From: an uncultured Bacteroides sp.
Lineage (GTDB): Bacteria > Bacteroidota > Bacteroidia > Bacteroidales > Bacteroidaceae
Length of the DNA stretch: 64,000 nt
Direction: 5' to 3'
Assembly: GCA_949289265.1 (NCBI GenBank)
Contig: CASENE010000106.1
Coordinates: forward strand, 16,669 to 80,668
Below are positions 33,800-43,340 of this stretch, piece by piece. The notes below the pieces were generated by a model. It was not told the origin of the DNA and did no database searches. It worked only from the letters and a program-made list of their open reading frames with translations. The first letter of the stretch is position 1, and every line of letters begins with the position of its first letter. The translations under genes and the position numbers were made by a program.

Positions 33800-34989
33800 G
33801 AGTCTGTGTGATGTTGTTTGGGATGTAAGATAAATGGGGTCGAAGCAGCCAGTTCGTGCGTCAGATTCTTCACCTCTTCGTCTGTCAAGTCGGCACGCAG
33901 GGAAAGGCGTAGGCGGGACGTGCCTTCGGGCACCGTGGGCGGACGGACAGGCAGCAGGTAGAAACCTCGGCGTTGCACCTGCTCGGCCAAACGTATGGTG
34001 TCTCCGCTGCGCCCCACGGGGATGGGCACGATGTGGCTGTGCGAGGCTGTCGAGATTCCCTGAGCCTGTAGTGCCTCGTGTACGTAGCGGGTCATGCAGG
34101 CCAGGCGGCGGCGTTTGTCCTTCATCTCTGGCAAGCGTCGGATGACATACAGGCTCCAAGCTGCTACCAGTGGGGGAAGGGCGGTGGTGAAGATGAAGGG
34201 TCTCATGCGGTTCACCAGACTGTCGCGCACGCTCTGCCTGCATACTACGAAAGCTCCCGCCGAGGCGGCTGCTTTGCCCAGCGTGCCCACCAGCAGGTCG
34301 ATGTCCGACGTGACGCCTGCCTCTTCCGCGCATCCCAGTCCTTTGGAACCGCGAAGACCGAAAGCATGGGCCTCGTCTACATATAATATAATGTGTGGAT
34401 AACGGCGTTTCAGTTCGACCAGTTCGCGCAACGGTGCCTCGTCGCCGTCCATGCTGAAGATGCTTTCGGTGACGATGAATATCCGTTGGTGGGCCTCCCC
34501 CTCCTGCTTGAGCAACCGTTCCAGGTGACTGAGGTCGTTGTGCCGATAGCGTATCCAGTGCGCCTGGCCCAGGCGCATGCCGTCAATGAGGCTGGCGTGT
34601 ACCAATTTGTCGGCCAGTATGAGGTCGTCCTTCCCCGCCAGGGCAGGCAGTATGCCCGTGTTGGCATCGTAGCCGCTGTTGAAGGTCAGGGCAGCCTCCG
34701 CTCCGTAGAGCCGGGCCAGCGTTGCCTCCAGCTCGTCGAACACCGGGTGGTTGCCTGTGAGCAAACGCGAGGAAGAGGAGGAAGGCAGCGACCACCGGGG
34801 CGACACCTGTCGCAGGAAGTCGGCATACAGCGCGTGGTCGGCGGCCAGGCCCAGATAGTCGTTGGACGAGAGGTTGAGCATCCGTCGGCCTTCTTTCAGC
34901 AAGTAGCGTCCTTCCTGTTCGGCGTGTGCCAAGGTACGGTAATTGCCCGTCGCCTTCAGTGCCTCCAGTTGAGATTGTAGAAAGTCCAT
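33796..34989 (-). CDS. bioF: 8-amino-7-oxononanoate synthase
   Basis: 397 aa PLP enzyme joining pimeloyl-ACP and alanine. Motifs: SSNDYLGLA near the N-terminus, YVDEAHAFG, and the PLP lysine Lys239 in GTLGKA. The following GKAAASAGAF replaces the usual GxxGG but keeps the fold. It follows bioBA by 36 bp and overlaps bioG. Confidence 0.95.
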   Translation of the reverse strand: MDFLQSQLEALKATGNYRTLAHAEQEGRYLLKEGRRMLNLSSNDYLGLAADHALYADFLRQVSPRWSLPSSSSSRLLTGNHPVFDELEATLARLYGAEAALTFNSGYDANTGILPALAGKDDLILADKLVHASLIDGMRLGQAHWIRYRHNDLSHLERLLKQEGEAHQRIFIVTESIFSMDGDEAPLRELVELKRRYPHIILYVDEAHAFGLRGSKGLGCAEEAGVTSDIDLLVGTLGKAAASAGAFVVCRQSVRDSLVNRMRPFIFTTALPPLVAAWSLYVIRRLPEMKDKRRRLACMTRYVHEALQAQGISTASHSHIVPIPVGRSGDTIRLAEQVQRRGFYLLPVRPPTVPEGTSRLRLSLRADLTDEEVKNLTHELAASTPFILHPKQHHTDS

Positions 34990-35025
34990 AGATGAGGTAG
35001 TATATATTTAGGGTAGATTCCTTAT

Positions 35026-37281
35026 TTACTGTTCCGTCACCACCTTTATCAGGCCCCGCGTCAGTTTCGATAGTTCTTCCGGCTGAATCACGTAGGGCGG
35101 CATCACGTAGGCCAGCCGTCCGAAGGGGCGCACCCAGATGCCCTCCTCCACGAAGCGGCGTTGCATGCGGGCCATGTCCACAGGCTGCTTCAGCTCGATG
35201 ACGCCAATGGTGCCCAATACCCGCACGTCGTTCACTTCGGGTAGCTGTCGGGCCGGCTCTAACTCCTCCTTCAGCTGACGCTCAATGCGCGCCACCCGCC
35301 CCTGCCAGTCATACTCCGGCGAAGTCAGCAGGCGGATGGAGGCGCACGCCACGGCACAGGCCAGCGGATTGCCCATGAACGTCGGTCCGTGCATGAACAC
35401 CCCCGGCGTGTGTGCCGAGAGCATGTCTGCCACCTCGTTGGTGGCCAGCACGGCCGCCATGGTCATGTATCCGCCCGTCAGTGCTTTGCCTATGGTCATG
35501 ATGTCCGGCTCCACCCCGGCGTGTTCCCAGGCAAAGAGCCGTCCGGTGCGCCCGAAGCCTGTGGCTATCTCGTCGAAGATGAGTAGCAGGCCATGCTCAC
35601 GGCAGTGGCGGGCCGCCTCCACCAAGTACTGGGGGTGGTAGAACCACATGCCGCCTGCTCCTTGCACGATGGGCTCCAGAATGAGGGCGGCCAGCGTGTC
35701 GGCATGGGTGGTGATGAGGGCGCGCAGTTCGTCGATGTCGTGCTCGTCCCATGCCCCGTCGAAGCGCGAGCGGGGCTGGGGGGCGAAGTATCGCTTGGGC
35801 AGGGCAGGGCCGAAGAGCGAGTGCATGCCGGTGACGGGGTCGCACACGGACATGGCATTCCATGTGTCGCCATGATACCCGCTGCGGATGGTCACGAAGT
35901 TCTGCTTCTTCGCCAAGTGGGTAAGGCCGGGGTGCGACAGGCTCTTGGCATACCAGTATTGCACTGCCATCTTCATGGCCACCTCTACCGACACTGATCC
36001 CGAGTCGGCATAGAATATCTTCTGAAGCCTGGGCGGCACGAGGGGCAGCAGGAGGCGCGCCAGTTCGATGGCCGGGTCGTGCGTCAGCCCGCCGAACATC
36101 ACGTGCGACATCTGTTCTAACTGTGCTTGGGCAGCCTGGTTCAACTCCGGGCGGTTGTAGCCATGCACAGCGCACCACCACGACGACATGCCGTCCACAA
36201 GGCGTTGTCCCGTCGAGAGCGTGAGCGTGGCTCCGCGAGCACTTGCTACTTTATAGACAGGCAGGGGATGGGAAGTGGAGGTATAGGGGTGCCACAGGTG
36301 CAGGGTGTCCGTCAGGGTGTCGTCCGGCTCGTACCCGGCTTCTTGCGCCAGACGATGGTCTTCGGAAGACGTGGAGCCGGTGGTGGTGAGCAGGTCGCCG
36401 GTGATGGCCGCATTGATGCCGATGTACATGGCGCGCCGTTGGACGTCTTTGGAGAAGCGTTTCCTGCCTCCCGCAAAACGCAGGGCGGCGCGTGGCAGGA
36501 TAAAGCGGAAGAGGGCCACGGTGGTCAGCAGGTCTTCGTCGCTCAAGAGGGGTTGGTGTGCTAAGGGAGTGCCGGGGATGGGAGCCAGTACGTTGAGGGG
36601 CACGGAGGCAATGTCCAGCTCACGCAACCGGAAGGCCAGCTCGATGCGTTGCTCCACCGATTCGCCCATGCCGATGATGCCGCCGCTGCACACTTCCAGC
36701 CCCGCACGGCGGGCAGCTTGCAGGGTGTTTATCTTGTCTTCCTGCGTGTGGGTGGTGCAAAGGGTGGGGAAGTAAGAGGGGGCTGTCTCCAGGTTGCAAT
36801 GATAGCGCGTGATGCCGGCATCGGCCAGGCTTCGCATGCCTTCTTCATCCACCAGTCCCAGGGAGGCGCAGAGGCGGATGGAGGTGTGTTGGCGCAGGTA
36901 GCGGGCGGTGTCGCAAAGGCGCTCCAAGAGTTGCCGAGAAGGGCGTCGCCCGCTGATGACGAGCGAGAAACGACCGATGCCTTGCGCTTCGTGCAGGCGA
37001 GCCTGGCGCAGGCATTCGTCCTTGTCCACCAGGTCATAAATCTCTGCCCCCGTGTGGTGGTGGGCCGACTGGGCGCACCACTTGCAGTCTTCTGGGCAGC
37101 GACCGGAGCGTGCATTGATGATGGAGCAGAAGTCCGCCCTGCGGTCGGCCAGGCGGAGCGTGATTTCGTGTGCTGCTTCGTACAATGCCTCCTTATCGGG
37201 CATCGCGGCCAGGCCGAGGGCCTCCGTCGGGGTGATGCTCCCTCCGCGGAGAACTTTTTCTTTCAGGTCTTGTATCTTCAT
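35026..37281 (-). CDS. bioBA: Fused biotin synthase - DAPA aminotransferase (BioB-BioA)
   Basis: 751 aa in one frame with two enzymes. BioB part (about 1-320): radical SAM cluster CPEDCKWC (Cys62, Cys66, Cys69) and the [2Fe-2S] ligands further on. BioA part (from about residue 328, [12 protein letters not shown]): [22 protein letters not shown] and the PLP lysine in TIGKALTGG. So the third and the last step of the pathway sit on one chain, as known in some Bacteroides. Full length of both parts argues against an assembly artefact. The small ORF upstream overlaps its start by 89 bp. Confidence 0.95.
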   Translation of the reverse strand: MKIQDLKEKVLRGGSITPTEALGLAAMPDKEALYEAAHEITLRLADRRADFCSIINARSGRCPEDCKWCAQSAHHHTGAEIYDLVDKDECLRQARLHEAQGIGRFSLVISGRRPSRQLLERLCDTARYLRQHTSIRLCASLGLVDEEGMRSLADAGITRYHCNLETAPSYFPTLCTTHTQEDKINTLQAARRAGLEVCSGGIIGMGESVEQRIELAFRLRELDIASVPLNVLAPIPGTPLAHQPLLSDEDLLTTVALFRFILPRAALRFAGGRKRFSKDVQRRAMYIGINAAITGDLLTTTGSTSSEDHRLAQEAGYEPDDTLTDTLHLWHPYTSTSHPLPVYKVASARGATLTLSTGQRLVDGMSSWWCAVHGYNRPELNQAAQAQLEQMSHVMFGGLTHDPAIELARLLLPLVPPRLQKIFYADSGSVSVEVAMKMAVQYWYAKSLSHPGLTHLAKKQNFVTIRSGYHGDTWNAMSVCDPVTGMHSLFGPALPKRYFAPQPRSRFDGAWDEHDIDELRALITTHADTLAALILEPIVQGAGGMWFYHPQYLVEAARHCREHGLLLIFDEIATGFGRTGRLFAWEHAGVEPDIMTIGKALTGGYMTMAAVLATNEVADMLSAHTPGVFMHGPTFMGNPLACAVACASIRLLTSPEYDWQGRVARIERQLKEELEPARQLPEVNDVRVLGTIGVIELKQPVDMARMQRRFVEEGIWVRPFGRLAYVMPPYVIQPEELSKLTRGLIKVVTEQ

Positions 37282-37498
37282 AAGGGGTTTCTTTAAAGTC
37301 TGAGGGTTCGTGCTCGGCGATGGAAGCAGCCGTGCCGACGCTCACCTGCTTGTCCAAGGCGCGGTTGGCCACGTCGTGGTGCAGATGCCCGATGGTGACA
37401 CACCGGCCTACGCTGGCGAAGGCGGCATATCGTCCGCGACTCCAGCGGCGGAAGCGCAGAGCGGGGCGGTTCAACAAGGTATGCACGGTTGGTCTCAT
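37193..37498 (-). CDS. Small basic protein overlapping the bioBA start
   Basis: 101 aa from the ATG at 37498. The central part [19 protein letters not shown] (residues 15-33) followed by VTIGHL recalls short RRWSRKxYAxFxSL proteins I have seen in Bacteroidales ahead of vitamin or TonB genes (memory, not checked). The Ser/Thr/Ala-rich middle ends near residue 58; the rest is very charged and overlaps bioBA by 89 bp in another frame. It may be a leader peptide coupled to bioBA translation. An ORF by chance cannot be excluded. Confidence 0.5.
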   Translation of the reverse strand: MRPTVHTLLNRPALRFRRWSRGRYAAFASVGRCVTIGHLHHDVANRALDKQVSVGTAASIAEHEPSDFKETPYEDTRPERKSSPRREHHPDGGPRPGRDAR

Positions 37499-37591
37499 CT
37501 GTTTCCGAATTAAAAAAGTAATGCGCACGGCCCTTCCGTGGGAAGGGAACAGCCTGCTGCCTTGAAGCAGCCAGACCGCTACTGAATAGCT

Positions 37592-37690
37592 CCCGACCTG
37601 GCTTTCTAATACCCGCTTCCTGGGACTCTATTACCCGCCATCGGGGACTACTATGCCCGCTTCCTGGGAGTACTATGCCACTAAACGCTG
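37592..37690 (-). repeat. Dispersed 99-bp element, family 1, copy C (inverted)
   Basis: On the minus strand: head CAGCGTTTAGT (37690-37680) then four 22-bp units (37679-37658, 37657-37636, 37635-37614, 37613-37592); core of the first is GGCATAGTACTCCCAGG. It lies in the leader region between the presumed bio promoter (37756) and the small ORF before bioBA. Confidence 0.9.
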
Positions 37691-37755
37691 AGAGACAGTC
37701 TGTTTCAAGCCGCTTCTAAAGGCATCCGGCGGAAATGCCGTGCGGTATGCGGATG

Positions 37756-37813
37756 CAAATGTAATATAAAAGCGGAATACTTGCTTGCTTTCGACCGAAA
37801 ATTCGTAATTTTG
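37756..37813. promoter_or_regulatory. Divergent promoter boxes for the bio cluster and proS
   Basis: Minus strand TACATTTG (plus CAAATGTA, 37756-37763) would start the bio transcript; it leaves a leader of about 250 nt before the small ORF, containing repeat copy C. Plus strand TAATTTTG at 37806-37813 faces proS; a second candidate TACCTTTG is at 37924-37931, 25 bp before the proS ATG. Confidence 0.5.
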
Positions 37814-37955
37814 CACGCTCTGAATGAGCACTTGGAGGGAACCGTCATGGCACTAATCGGCACAGATGCGCCCAGGTTGAAGGTTTCATCTGCGGATATC
37901 GGCGGTTTCGGTCAGACAGTGCATACCTTTGATTGTAACTTAAACAAAATAGAAA

Positions 37956-39449
37956 ATGGCAGTAGAATTAAAGAACCTTACCAAACGGAGCGAGAACTAT
38001 TCGCAATGGTATAATGAATTGGTGGTGAAGTCCGATTTGGCCGAACAATCCGCCGTGCGTGGATGTATGGTCATCAAACCCTACGGATACGCCATCTGGG
38101 AGAAGATGCAGCATCAGCTTGACCAAATGTTCAAAGATACGGGTCATGTCAACGCCTATTTCCCCCTGCTCATCCCCAAGTCCTTCTTGAGCCGCGAGGC
38201 AGAGCACGTGGAAGGATTCGCCAAAGAGTGTGCCGTGGTGACCCACTACCGTTTGAAGAACGACCCCAACGGGGGCGGCGTGGTGGTCGACCCCGAAGCC
38301 AAGCTGGAGGAAGAGCTCATCATCCGTCCTACGTCGGAGACCATCATTTGGAATACCTACAAGAACTGGATTAACTCCTATCGCGACCTGCCCATCCTGG
38401 TGAACCAATGGGCCAATGTCTTTCGTTGGGAGATGCGTACCCGCCTCTTCCTGCGTACTGCCGAGTTCCTTTGGCAAGAAGGACACACCGCCCATGCCAC
38501 CCGCGAGGAAGCGGAAGAAGAGGCCGTAAAGATGCTGAACGTCTATGGCGACTTTGCCGAGAAATACATGGCCGTGCCTGTCATCAAGGGCGTCAAGTCG
38601 GCCAACGAGCGCTTTGCCGGCGCCCTCAACACCTATACCATCGAAGCCATGATGCAGGACGGCAAGGCTTTGCAGAGCGGTACTTCACACTTCCTGGGGC
38701 AGAACTTTGCCAAGGCCTTCAACGTGCAGTTCGTCAACAAGGACAACCAACTGGAATATGTATGGGCCACTTCGTGGGGCGTGTCTACCCGCCTGATGGG
38801 CGCCCTCATCATGACCCATTCCGACGACAACGGCCTTGTCCTGCCTCCGCACCTTGCCCCCATCCAGGTGGTCATCGTGCCCATCTACAAGAGTCAGGAG
38901 CAGTTGCATCAGATTGATGAGAAGGTGGCCGGCATCGTGGCGCGTCTGAAGGGCATGGGCATCAGCGTGAAGTATGACAACGCCGACAACAAGCGTCCCG
39001 GATTCAAGTTTGCCGACTACGAAGTGAAGGGCGTACCCGTGCGCCTCGTGATGGGTGGACGCGACCTGGAGAACAATACTATCGAAATCATGCGCCGTGA
39101 TACGTTGGAGAAGGAGACCCGCACGTGCGACGGCATCGAGGAATACGTCAAAGACTTGCTTGAAGAGATTCAGAAGAACATCTACCAGAAGGCCCTGGCC
39201 TATCGCAATGCCCGCATCACCACGGCCGATACGTACGATGAATTTAAGGAGAAGATTGAGCAGGGCGGCTTCATCCTGGCCCATTGGGACGGCACGACCG
39301 AAACCGAACTCCGCATCAAGGAAGAAACGAAGGCTACCATCCGTTGCATCCCGTTCGATTCCTTCGTGCCGGGCGACAAAGAACCGGGCAAATGCATGGT
39401 GACCGGTCGTCCTTCGGAGCGTCGTGTTATCTTCGCACGCTCGTATTGA
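37956..39449 (+). CDS. proS: Prolyl-tRNA synthetase (short, archaeal/eukaryal-like type)
   Basis: 497 aa class II synthetase without the editing insertion of the long bacterial form. Motif 2 is in [22 protein letters not shown], motif 3 in [19 protein letters not shown], and an anticodon-binding domain follows with the C-terminal extension characteristic of this type. It charges tRNA-Pro. It stands alone between a 5' leader of up to 140 nt and a strong terminator. Confidence 0.96.
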   Translation: MAVELKNLTKRSENYSQWYNELVVKSDLAEQSAVRGCMVIKPYGYAIWEKMQHQLDQMFKDTGHVNAYFPLLIPKSFLSREAEHVEGFAKECAVVTHYRLKNDPNGGGVVVDPEAKLEEELIIRPTSETIIWNTYKNWINSYRDLPILVNQWANVFRWEMRTRLFLRTAEFLWQEGHTAHATREEAEEEAVKMLNVYGDFAEKYMAVPVIKGVKSANERFAGALNTYTIEAMMQDGKALQSGTSHFLGQNFAKAFNVQFVNKDNQLEYVWATSWGVSTRLMGALIMTHSDDNGLVLPPHLAPIQVVIVPIYKSQEQLHQIDEKVAGIVARLKGMGISVKYDNADNKRPGFKFADYEVKGVPVRLVMGGRDLENNTIEIMRRDTLEKETRTCDGIEEYVKDLLEEIQKNIYQKALAYRNARITTADTYDEFKEKIEQGGFILAHWDGTTETELRIKEETKATIRCIPFDSFVPGDKEPGKCMVTGRPSERRVIFARSY

Positions 39450-39480
39450 TTGAAAGCAGGGTATAGAAACGATTACAGAT

Positions 39481-39528
39481 GCGGAAGCGCGGATACGTCG
39501 AGAGCGGCGTCCGCGCTTCCGTCGTTTT
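39481..39528 (+). terminator. proS terminator
   Basis: Stem GCGGAAGCGCGGA (39481-39493) with TCCGCGCTTCCG (39510-39521), then GTTTTAT. It lies 31 bp behind the proS stop and immediately before the stop of the convergent gene. Confidence 0.85.
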
Positions 39529-40765
39529 ATCCCATTCGTTTGCACCCGTTCGTCTGGAAGAAGTCGTTCAATGCTTGTTCGTGATTGCCCAGCAAGAGCA
39601 CATGGTGGTTTCCCAGCGGATTCCTAAGGAAGTATTGGGCCTCGGAATGAAGCTGGACGCGGATTTGCGTGCGACAAAGATTGACGTAGTTCGTGTTCTC
39701 CGACAAGGTGCCCGTAGTGAGGTAATATTCGTCCAGACATTCGCCTCCACACTTCACTATTGTCACTTCGCTGTTGGCAGGCATCAGCCCTTGGATGGCA
39801 ATGCCCGTCTGCGTCTCAAAGTGGTTGCGCAAGATAAAGCGGTCGGTCATTTTCAGGCCGATGGTGCAATGGGCCAGCACTACTTCGTTCGTGCGGGTGT
39901 TGACGAGCGAAGGATTGGCCATGAATGACTCTTGGCCCGTTATGGTCTGTGCGGCCAGCATGGTGAACAAGGCTTGCAGGTCGCCTTCGCAACCGGCAGG
40001 GATACCTTGGTCGTTCAGCAGGGACAGGGCGAGGCAGCCGGTGGTCTTGAGTTCTTCCGTCAGGCGGAAACAGCTCAGAGTGAGGGCGTCAAGTCGTTCT
40101 TCGTCTACAACTCTGCGGAGGGCGCGGTAAAGACGCATGGCTTTCAGCATGTCGTCGGGCGTGGCCTCGCGGCAAGCCAAGGCCTGTGCGGCCAGATTGG
40201 CGCTGGATTCGCCTACCTCGTCGTCGGTAATCTGCCGGAAATGGTTATAGACTTTTTCCAAAGGGATGTCGACAAACTCAATGTCCCACCGTTGTTTGCT
40301 CAGCAAGTAGTCTGCTTTGCTGGCAACGAGCCACGAGGCCGGTGTGCCGATGACACCGATGCGCGACCCTGCCAGGCGTCGTTGGGCTTTGAAATTGCTG
40401 TATAAGACGGAGATACGTTGGATAACTTCGGTCAACTCTCCGTGCAGGATTTCGCTTTTCATGCCTCGCGCCCGAAGCCAGGCCGAGACCTCGAGGGCTG
40501 CCGCCAGCGAGTTCTGCATTCCGTCGGCCAGTAAGAGCGTAGGACGTGGCAATTGCTCGAAATGCTGGATGATCAGTTGCTCGACTCCTCCCGTGGCAAC
40601 GAATACCAGGCTGAAGTCATCGGGCTTAAGGGCACCTATCTCGTGGTAGTCCACGAAATCGAGGGTGAAGTATTTTTCCATTTCGGCCAGCAACACTTCG
40701 TGGCATCCGCGCACCGAAGCTTTTGAATGCAACAAAGAGGCAAATGTTATCAGATGTATGGTCAT
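39527..40765 (-). CDS. Protein with L-fucose/L-arabinose isomerase-like fold
   Basis: 412 aa, soluble. N-terminal part alternates strands and helices as in sugar isomerases (SLVFVATGGVEQLI, RPTLLLADG, GSRIGVIGTPASWL); the C-terminal part has EGDLQALFTMLAAQTITGQ and NEVVLAHCTIG..., where FucI/AraA have substrate residues. Bacteroides homologues are usually called fucose isomerase-like. The metal-binding Glu/Asp pair is not evident to me, so the activity is uncertain. Single gene, possible -7 box TACCTTTA near 40793. Confidence 0.55.
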   Translation of the reverse strand: MTIHLITFASLLHSKASVRGCHEVLLAEMEKYFTLDFVDYHEIGALKPDDFSLVFVATGGVEQLIIQHFEQLPRPTLLLADGMQNSLAAALEVSAWLRARGMKSEILHGELTEVIQRISVLYSNFKAQRRLAGSRIGVIGTPASWLVASKADYLLSKQRWDIEFVDIPLEKVYNHFRQITDDEVGESSANLAAQALACREATPDDMLKAMRLYRALRRVVDEERLDALTLSCFRLTEELKTTGCLALSLLNDQGIPAGCEGDLQALFTMLAAQTITGQESFMANPSLVNTRTNEVVLAHCTIGLKMTDRFILRNHFETQTGIAIQGLMPANSEVTIVKCGGECLDEYYLTTGTLSENTNYVNLCRTQIRVQLHSEAQYFLRNPLGNHHVLLLGNHEQALNDFFQTNGCKRMG

Positions 40766-40881
40766 GTGTCGTAAAGGTTGGTTATCGTGCCGTAAAGGTA
40801 GTCCTTTCGGGAGAAAGGGCGGATCGCTTTTTCGTTGGTTTTGCTTAAATTATTATTGTTTATGGAAGCTTGCCGATCGAA

Positions 40882-41439
40882 TCAGGTCTCGTCTGCATTG
40901 AAAGTATATTCTTCGCCGTCTTGCGGAGGGATGCTGAAGGAATGGTGGGAGAAAAGGTCGGCCAATCCAGAGATTTGCTTCAAGCGGAGCACTTCGTCGC
41001 GATCCATGCCGATGTTCTTCATGATCCATTCATCGCTCATGCCGGCCCTGTCCAGTTCGGCCACGATGTTGCACATGAGTTCGATGTTGTGCGTGCCGCG
41101 TGCCCGGTTGTGGCGTATGGTGGAGGCCATGCGGTTGGATATGTCTTTCTGGATGACTACGACGGGCAGAAGTCCCTTCTCCCGTTGGTAAATGCGCTTG
41201 GACGTTTTCAATATTTGATAGCGGTGGAAGCCGTCTACCAGTATGTATCGGTCTGTCTCTTTCTCGTAATAGCAGACACAGGGCATGGTGAACCCGTCTT
41301 CCCAAATGGAAAGCTCCAACAGGCGCATTTCAGGCGGAGCTACCTTGTTCGGGTTGTAGTCGTTGGCAAGAACCTTTTCCACCGGGACAGCCGTGACGTT
41401 ATAGACGGGGCTTTTGAATTCTTCTGTTGTATCGTTCAT
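40882..41439 (-). CDS. ParB-fold (IbrB-like) protein
   Basis: 185 aa. Residues about 15-110 form a ParB/sulfiredoxin domain: VPVEKVLANDYNPNKV, then RYILVDGFHRYQIL, where DGFHRY (69-74) takes the place of the ParB nucleotide-binding box. A short helical C-terminal part with a possible helix-turn-helix (MSDEWIMKNIGMDRDEVLRLKQ) follows. It overlaps the PAPS-reductase-like gene by 4 bp. The pair equals IbrA/IbrB known from Escherichia coli islands; its biochemical role is not settled. Confidence 0.75.
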   Translation of the reverse strand: MNDTTEEFKSPVYNVTAVPVEKVLANDYNPNKVAPPEMRLLELSIWEDGFTMPCVCYYEKETDRYILVDGFHRYQILKTSKRIYQREKGLLPVVVIQKDISNRMASTIRHNRARGTHNIELMCNIVAELDRAGMSDEWIMKNIGMDRDEVLRLKQISGLADLFSHHSFSIPPQDGEEYTFNADET

Positions 41440-42728
41440 AGGTTGATGTTCTTAAATTGTTTCATGATTTGGTCTCGTTTATACATCTCGTCTTTGGTCA
41501 GGGTGAATCCCATGTATTTGCAGGCATGGTCGTTCTTCAGGATGCAGATGCACATGCGCTTGTAGCTGGGAATCTCCCTGAACTCCGGGATGTTGATGTC
41601 GTCCAGGTAGTCCATCCGCACCGGGTGTTTCGTGGTCTTATAGTTGGTAGACCCCATCACCTCGATCGGGATGTTCAGTGCGCGCAGGCGGTTGATGGTA
41701 GCGTCGGACAGGCATCCGCCCTTGGTGCGCCAGAACTCTATGCTGACCGTCAGCTTGTGCAGGTAGTTTCGGCGGGTCTCTTCGGGCAGGGTGGAAAGCA
41801 GGAAGTGCATGAATCCTTTCCACGTGTATCCTTTGGGAAGCGTGATGCTCTGCCAGCCCATTGCCCGTGTGCCTCCATAGATGCCCGTAAAATTCACTCC
41901 GTTGACGCGGCCTATCATTTTTCCCCACGTATTGGGGTCGATGGCGCGATAGAGCCGCAGGCTGTCTTGGGCTTCGCACAGAAAGGGACTGGCCACCCGC
42001 TGTCGCTCGATGTTAACCCCGGCCATGTAGTATAGGTCGTACAGGTGGTTGTAGTCATACTTGAATTTGCCATTGGCTGTCCAGATGTCCACGGTCTTCC
42101 AGTCAAAAATAGGGTAAATATTATAGAGGTCGCTTCCTATCTTTGAAGTCCACCGATAGTTGTGATACATTTGATATTTACGGTTCAGGTGGATGCTGCG
42201 CCAGCGGTTGAAACTCTCTTGAGTACGGATGCCTATAAGGAAGCAGGTGCGTGTACTGTCTTTCTTTTGATGCAGCCATTTGGCGAAATGCATCTGAAAC
42301 TCATAATCCCACATGTCGGCTGTGTAGAAAGGGAACTGCTCGTGGGTCATACAGGCTGTGGGCATGGGGCGCACCCATATGTCCTTCATGTCTTCGTCCC
42401 ATGGGCGCCAGTAGTTTTGAAACATCGACGTGCAGGTGGCTACCTTGAAGGGCACGCAGACACGATATACCTCCAGGATGTCCTTGTTGGCTTCCAGGAT
42501 ACGGTCGACATATTCAATCGTGTGACGGTATTGTATCTCATAATCCATGTGGAATACGCACAACTTGCGTCCGGGGCAATGGCGACGGATGTATTCCATG
42601 CAGAGGTTGAGCAGTACGCCACTGTCTTTCCCGCCGGAAAAGGAAACGCATATCGTCTCAAATTCGCGGAACACGATGTCAAGCCGTTCCAGAGCCAGTT
42701 CATATACGTTCTTATTCTTATTTAGCAT
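41436..42728 (-). CDS. PAPS-reductase-like ATP pyrophosphatase (DUF3440, IbrA-like)
   Basis: 430 aa. The N-terminal domain has the PP-loop VSFSGGKDSGVLL (SGGKDS 31-36) of the phosphoadenosine phosphosulfate reductase/DndC superfamily, with IGIRTQESFNRW and the DUF3440-type C-terminal half (TKGGCLSDATINRL, KRMCICILKNDHACKYMGF). True PAPS reductases lack this C-terminal half. It is coupled at both ends: 11-bp overlap with the GNAT-like gene, 4-bp overlap with the ParB-fold gene. Adenylation or thiolation of a nucleic acid or protein is a plausible role but is inference. Confidence 0.78.
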   Translation of the reverse strand: MLNKNKNVYELALERLDIVFREFETICVSFSGGKDSGVLLNLCMEYIRRHCPGRKLCVFHMDYEIQYRHTIEYVDRILEANKDILEVYRVCVPFKVATCTSMFQNYWRPWDEDMKDIWVRPMPTACMTHEQFPFYTADMWDYEFQMHFAKWLHQKKDSTRTCFLIGIRTQESFNRWRSIHLNRKYQMYHNYRWTSKIGSDLYNIYPIFDWKTVDIWTANGKFKYDYNHLYDLYYMAGVNIERQRVASPFLCEAQDSLRLYRAIDPNTWGKMIGRVNGVNFTGIYGGTRAMGWQSITLPKGYTWKGFMHFLLSTLPEETRRNYLHKLTVSIEFWRTKGGCLSDATINRLRALNIPIEVMGSTNYKTTKHPVRMDYLDDINIPEFREIPSYKRMCICILKNDHACKYMGFTLTKDEMYKRDQIMKQFKNINL

Positions 42729-43131
42729 AGGCCGGTTCTTTTTTCATTTTCACATACAGAGTCCATCGCTTTTCGGTGGTGAAACCTGCACGAAGGAATA
42801 CCTCTTCGTCGTCGCGGAAAGCCACAGCCGTCAGTGTTTGGGCAGGGAAAACACGGATAGCTTCTTGAATCAATAAGGACAATAAGTCTGCGTCGCGGTT
42901 GGCGATGTAATAGTTGTTGATTACATTGCTGGATGCTTTATGTTCTATGGGAATGAAGCCAAGAATGCGCTCGTCGCTTTGTGCGATGAGCCATTCAAAG
43001 CGGTCAGACGTGCGAAACGGATAGTTGTTGTTCTGTTTCAATACAGCGGGATTCATCACTAACGGAGCCACCAATTGGTATAATTGTGTGTCTGTCCCGT
43101 GCAATCGTTTTATTTCTACGTAATCGTTCAT
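42718..43131 (-). CDS. GNAT-like acetyltransferase of the IbrAB-type operon
   Basis: 137 aa. The pattern fits a small GNAT fold: strand-turn GFIPIEHKASSNVINNYYIA, helix LLSLLIQEAIRVFP, then LTAVAFRDDEEVFLRAGF (the usual C-terminal 'F...GF' of GNATs). The acetyl-CoA pyrophosphate loop is weak, so it may be divergent. It is the first gene of an operon whose members all overlap. No strong promoter is seen; the 209-bp gap to serB holds nothing else I can identify. Confidence 0.6.
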   Translation of the reverse strand: MNDYVEIKRLHGTDTQLYQLVAPLVMNPAVLKQNNNYPFRTSDRFEWLIAQSDERILGFIPIEHKASSNVINNYYIANRDADLLSLLIQEAIRVFPAQTLTAVAFRDDEEVFLRAGFTTEKRWTLYVKMKKEPAYAK

Positions 43132-43340
43132 ATTTAATTTATGCTAAAGGTTATTGCCTGTATTCAGCGTTTTTGCGTGCTTATTGTACGGACAATATAG
43201 ACCATCATCGTGCATGATACCTTATCAATGTCTGAGATTAACCAGCTTAAAGTTACTCCTTGCTTCCATATTTATTAGCATGCATTCATTTTATCTTATG
43301 ACTTACTTATATATTAGGTGTCATTCTCTATTCATGGGAA

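Noticed and set aside
37193-37281. Frameshift joining the small ORF to bioBA
   Set aside because: BioB has a complete normal N-terminus at 37281, so no missing part needs to be explained.
37814-37955. T-box or other riboswitch before proS
   Set aside because: Only a weak CAGATG/CATCTG stem is visible and T-boxes are not expected in Bacteroidetes.
39479-39928. 149-aa ORF on the plus strand behind proS
   Set aside because: Its start lies in the proS terminator stem and it runs antisense to the isomerase-like gene.
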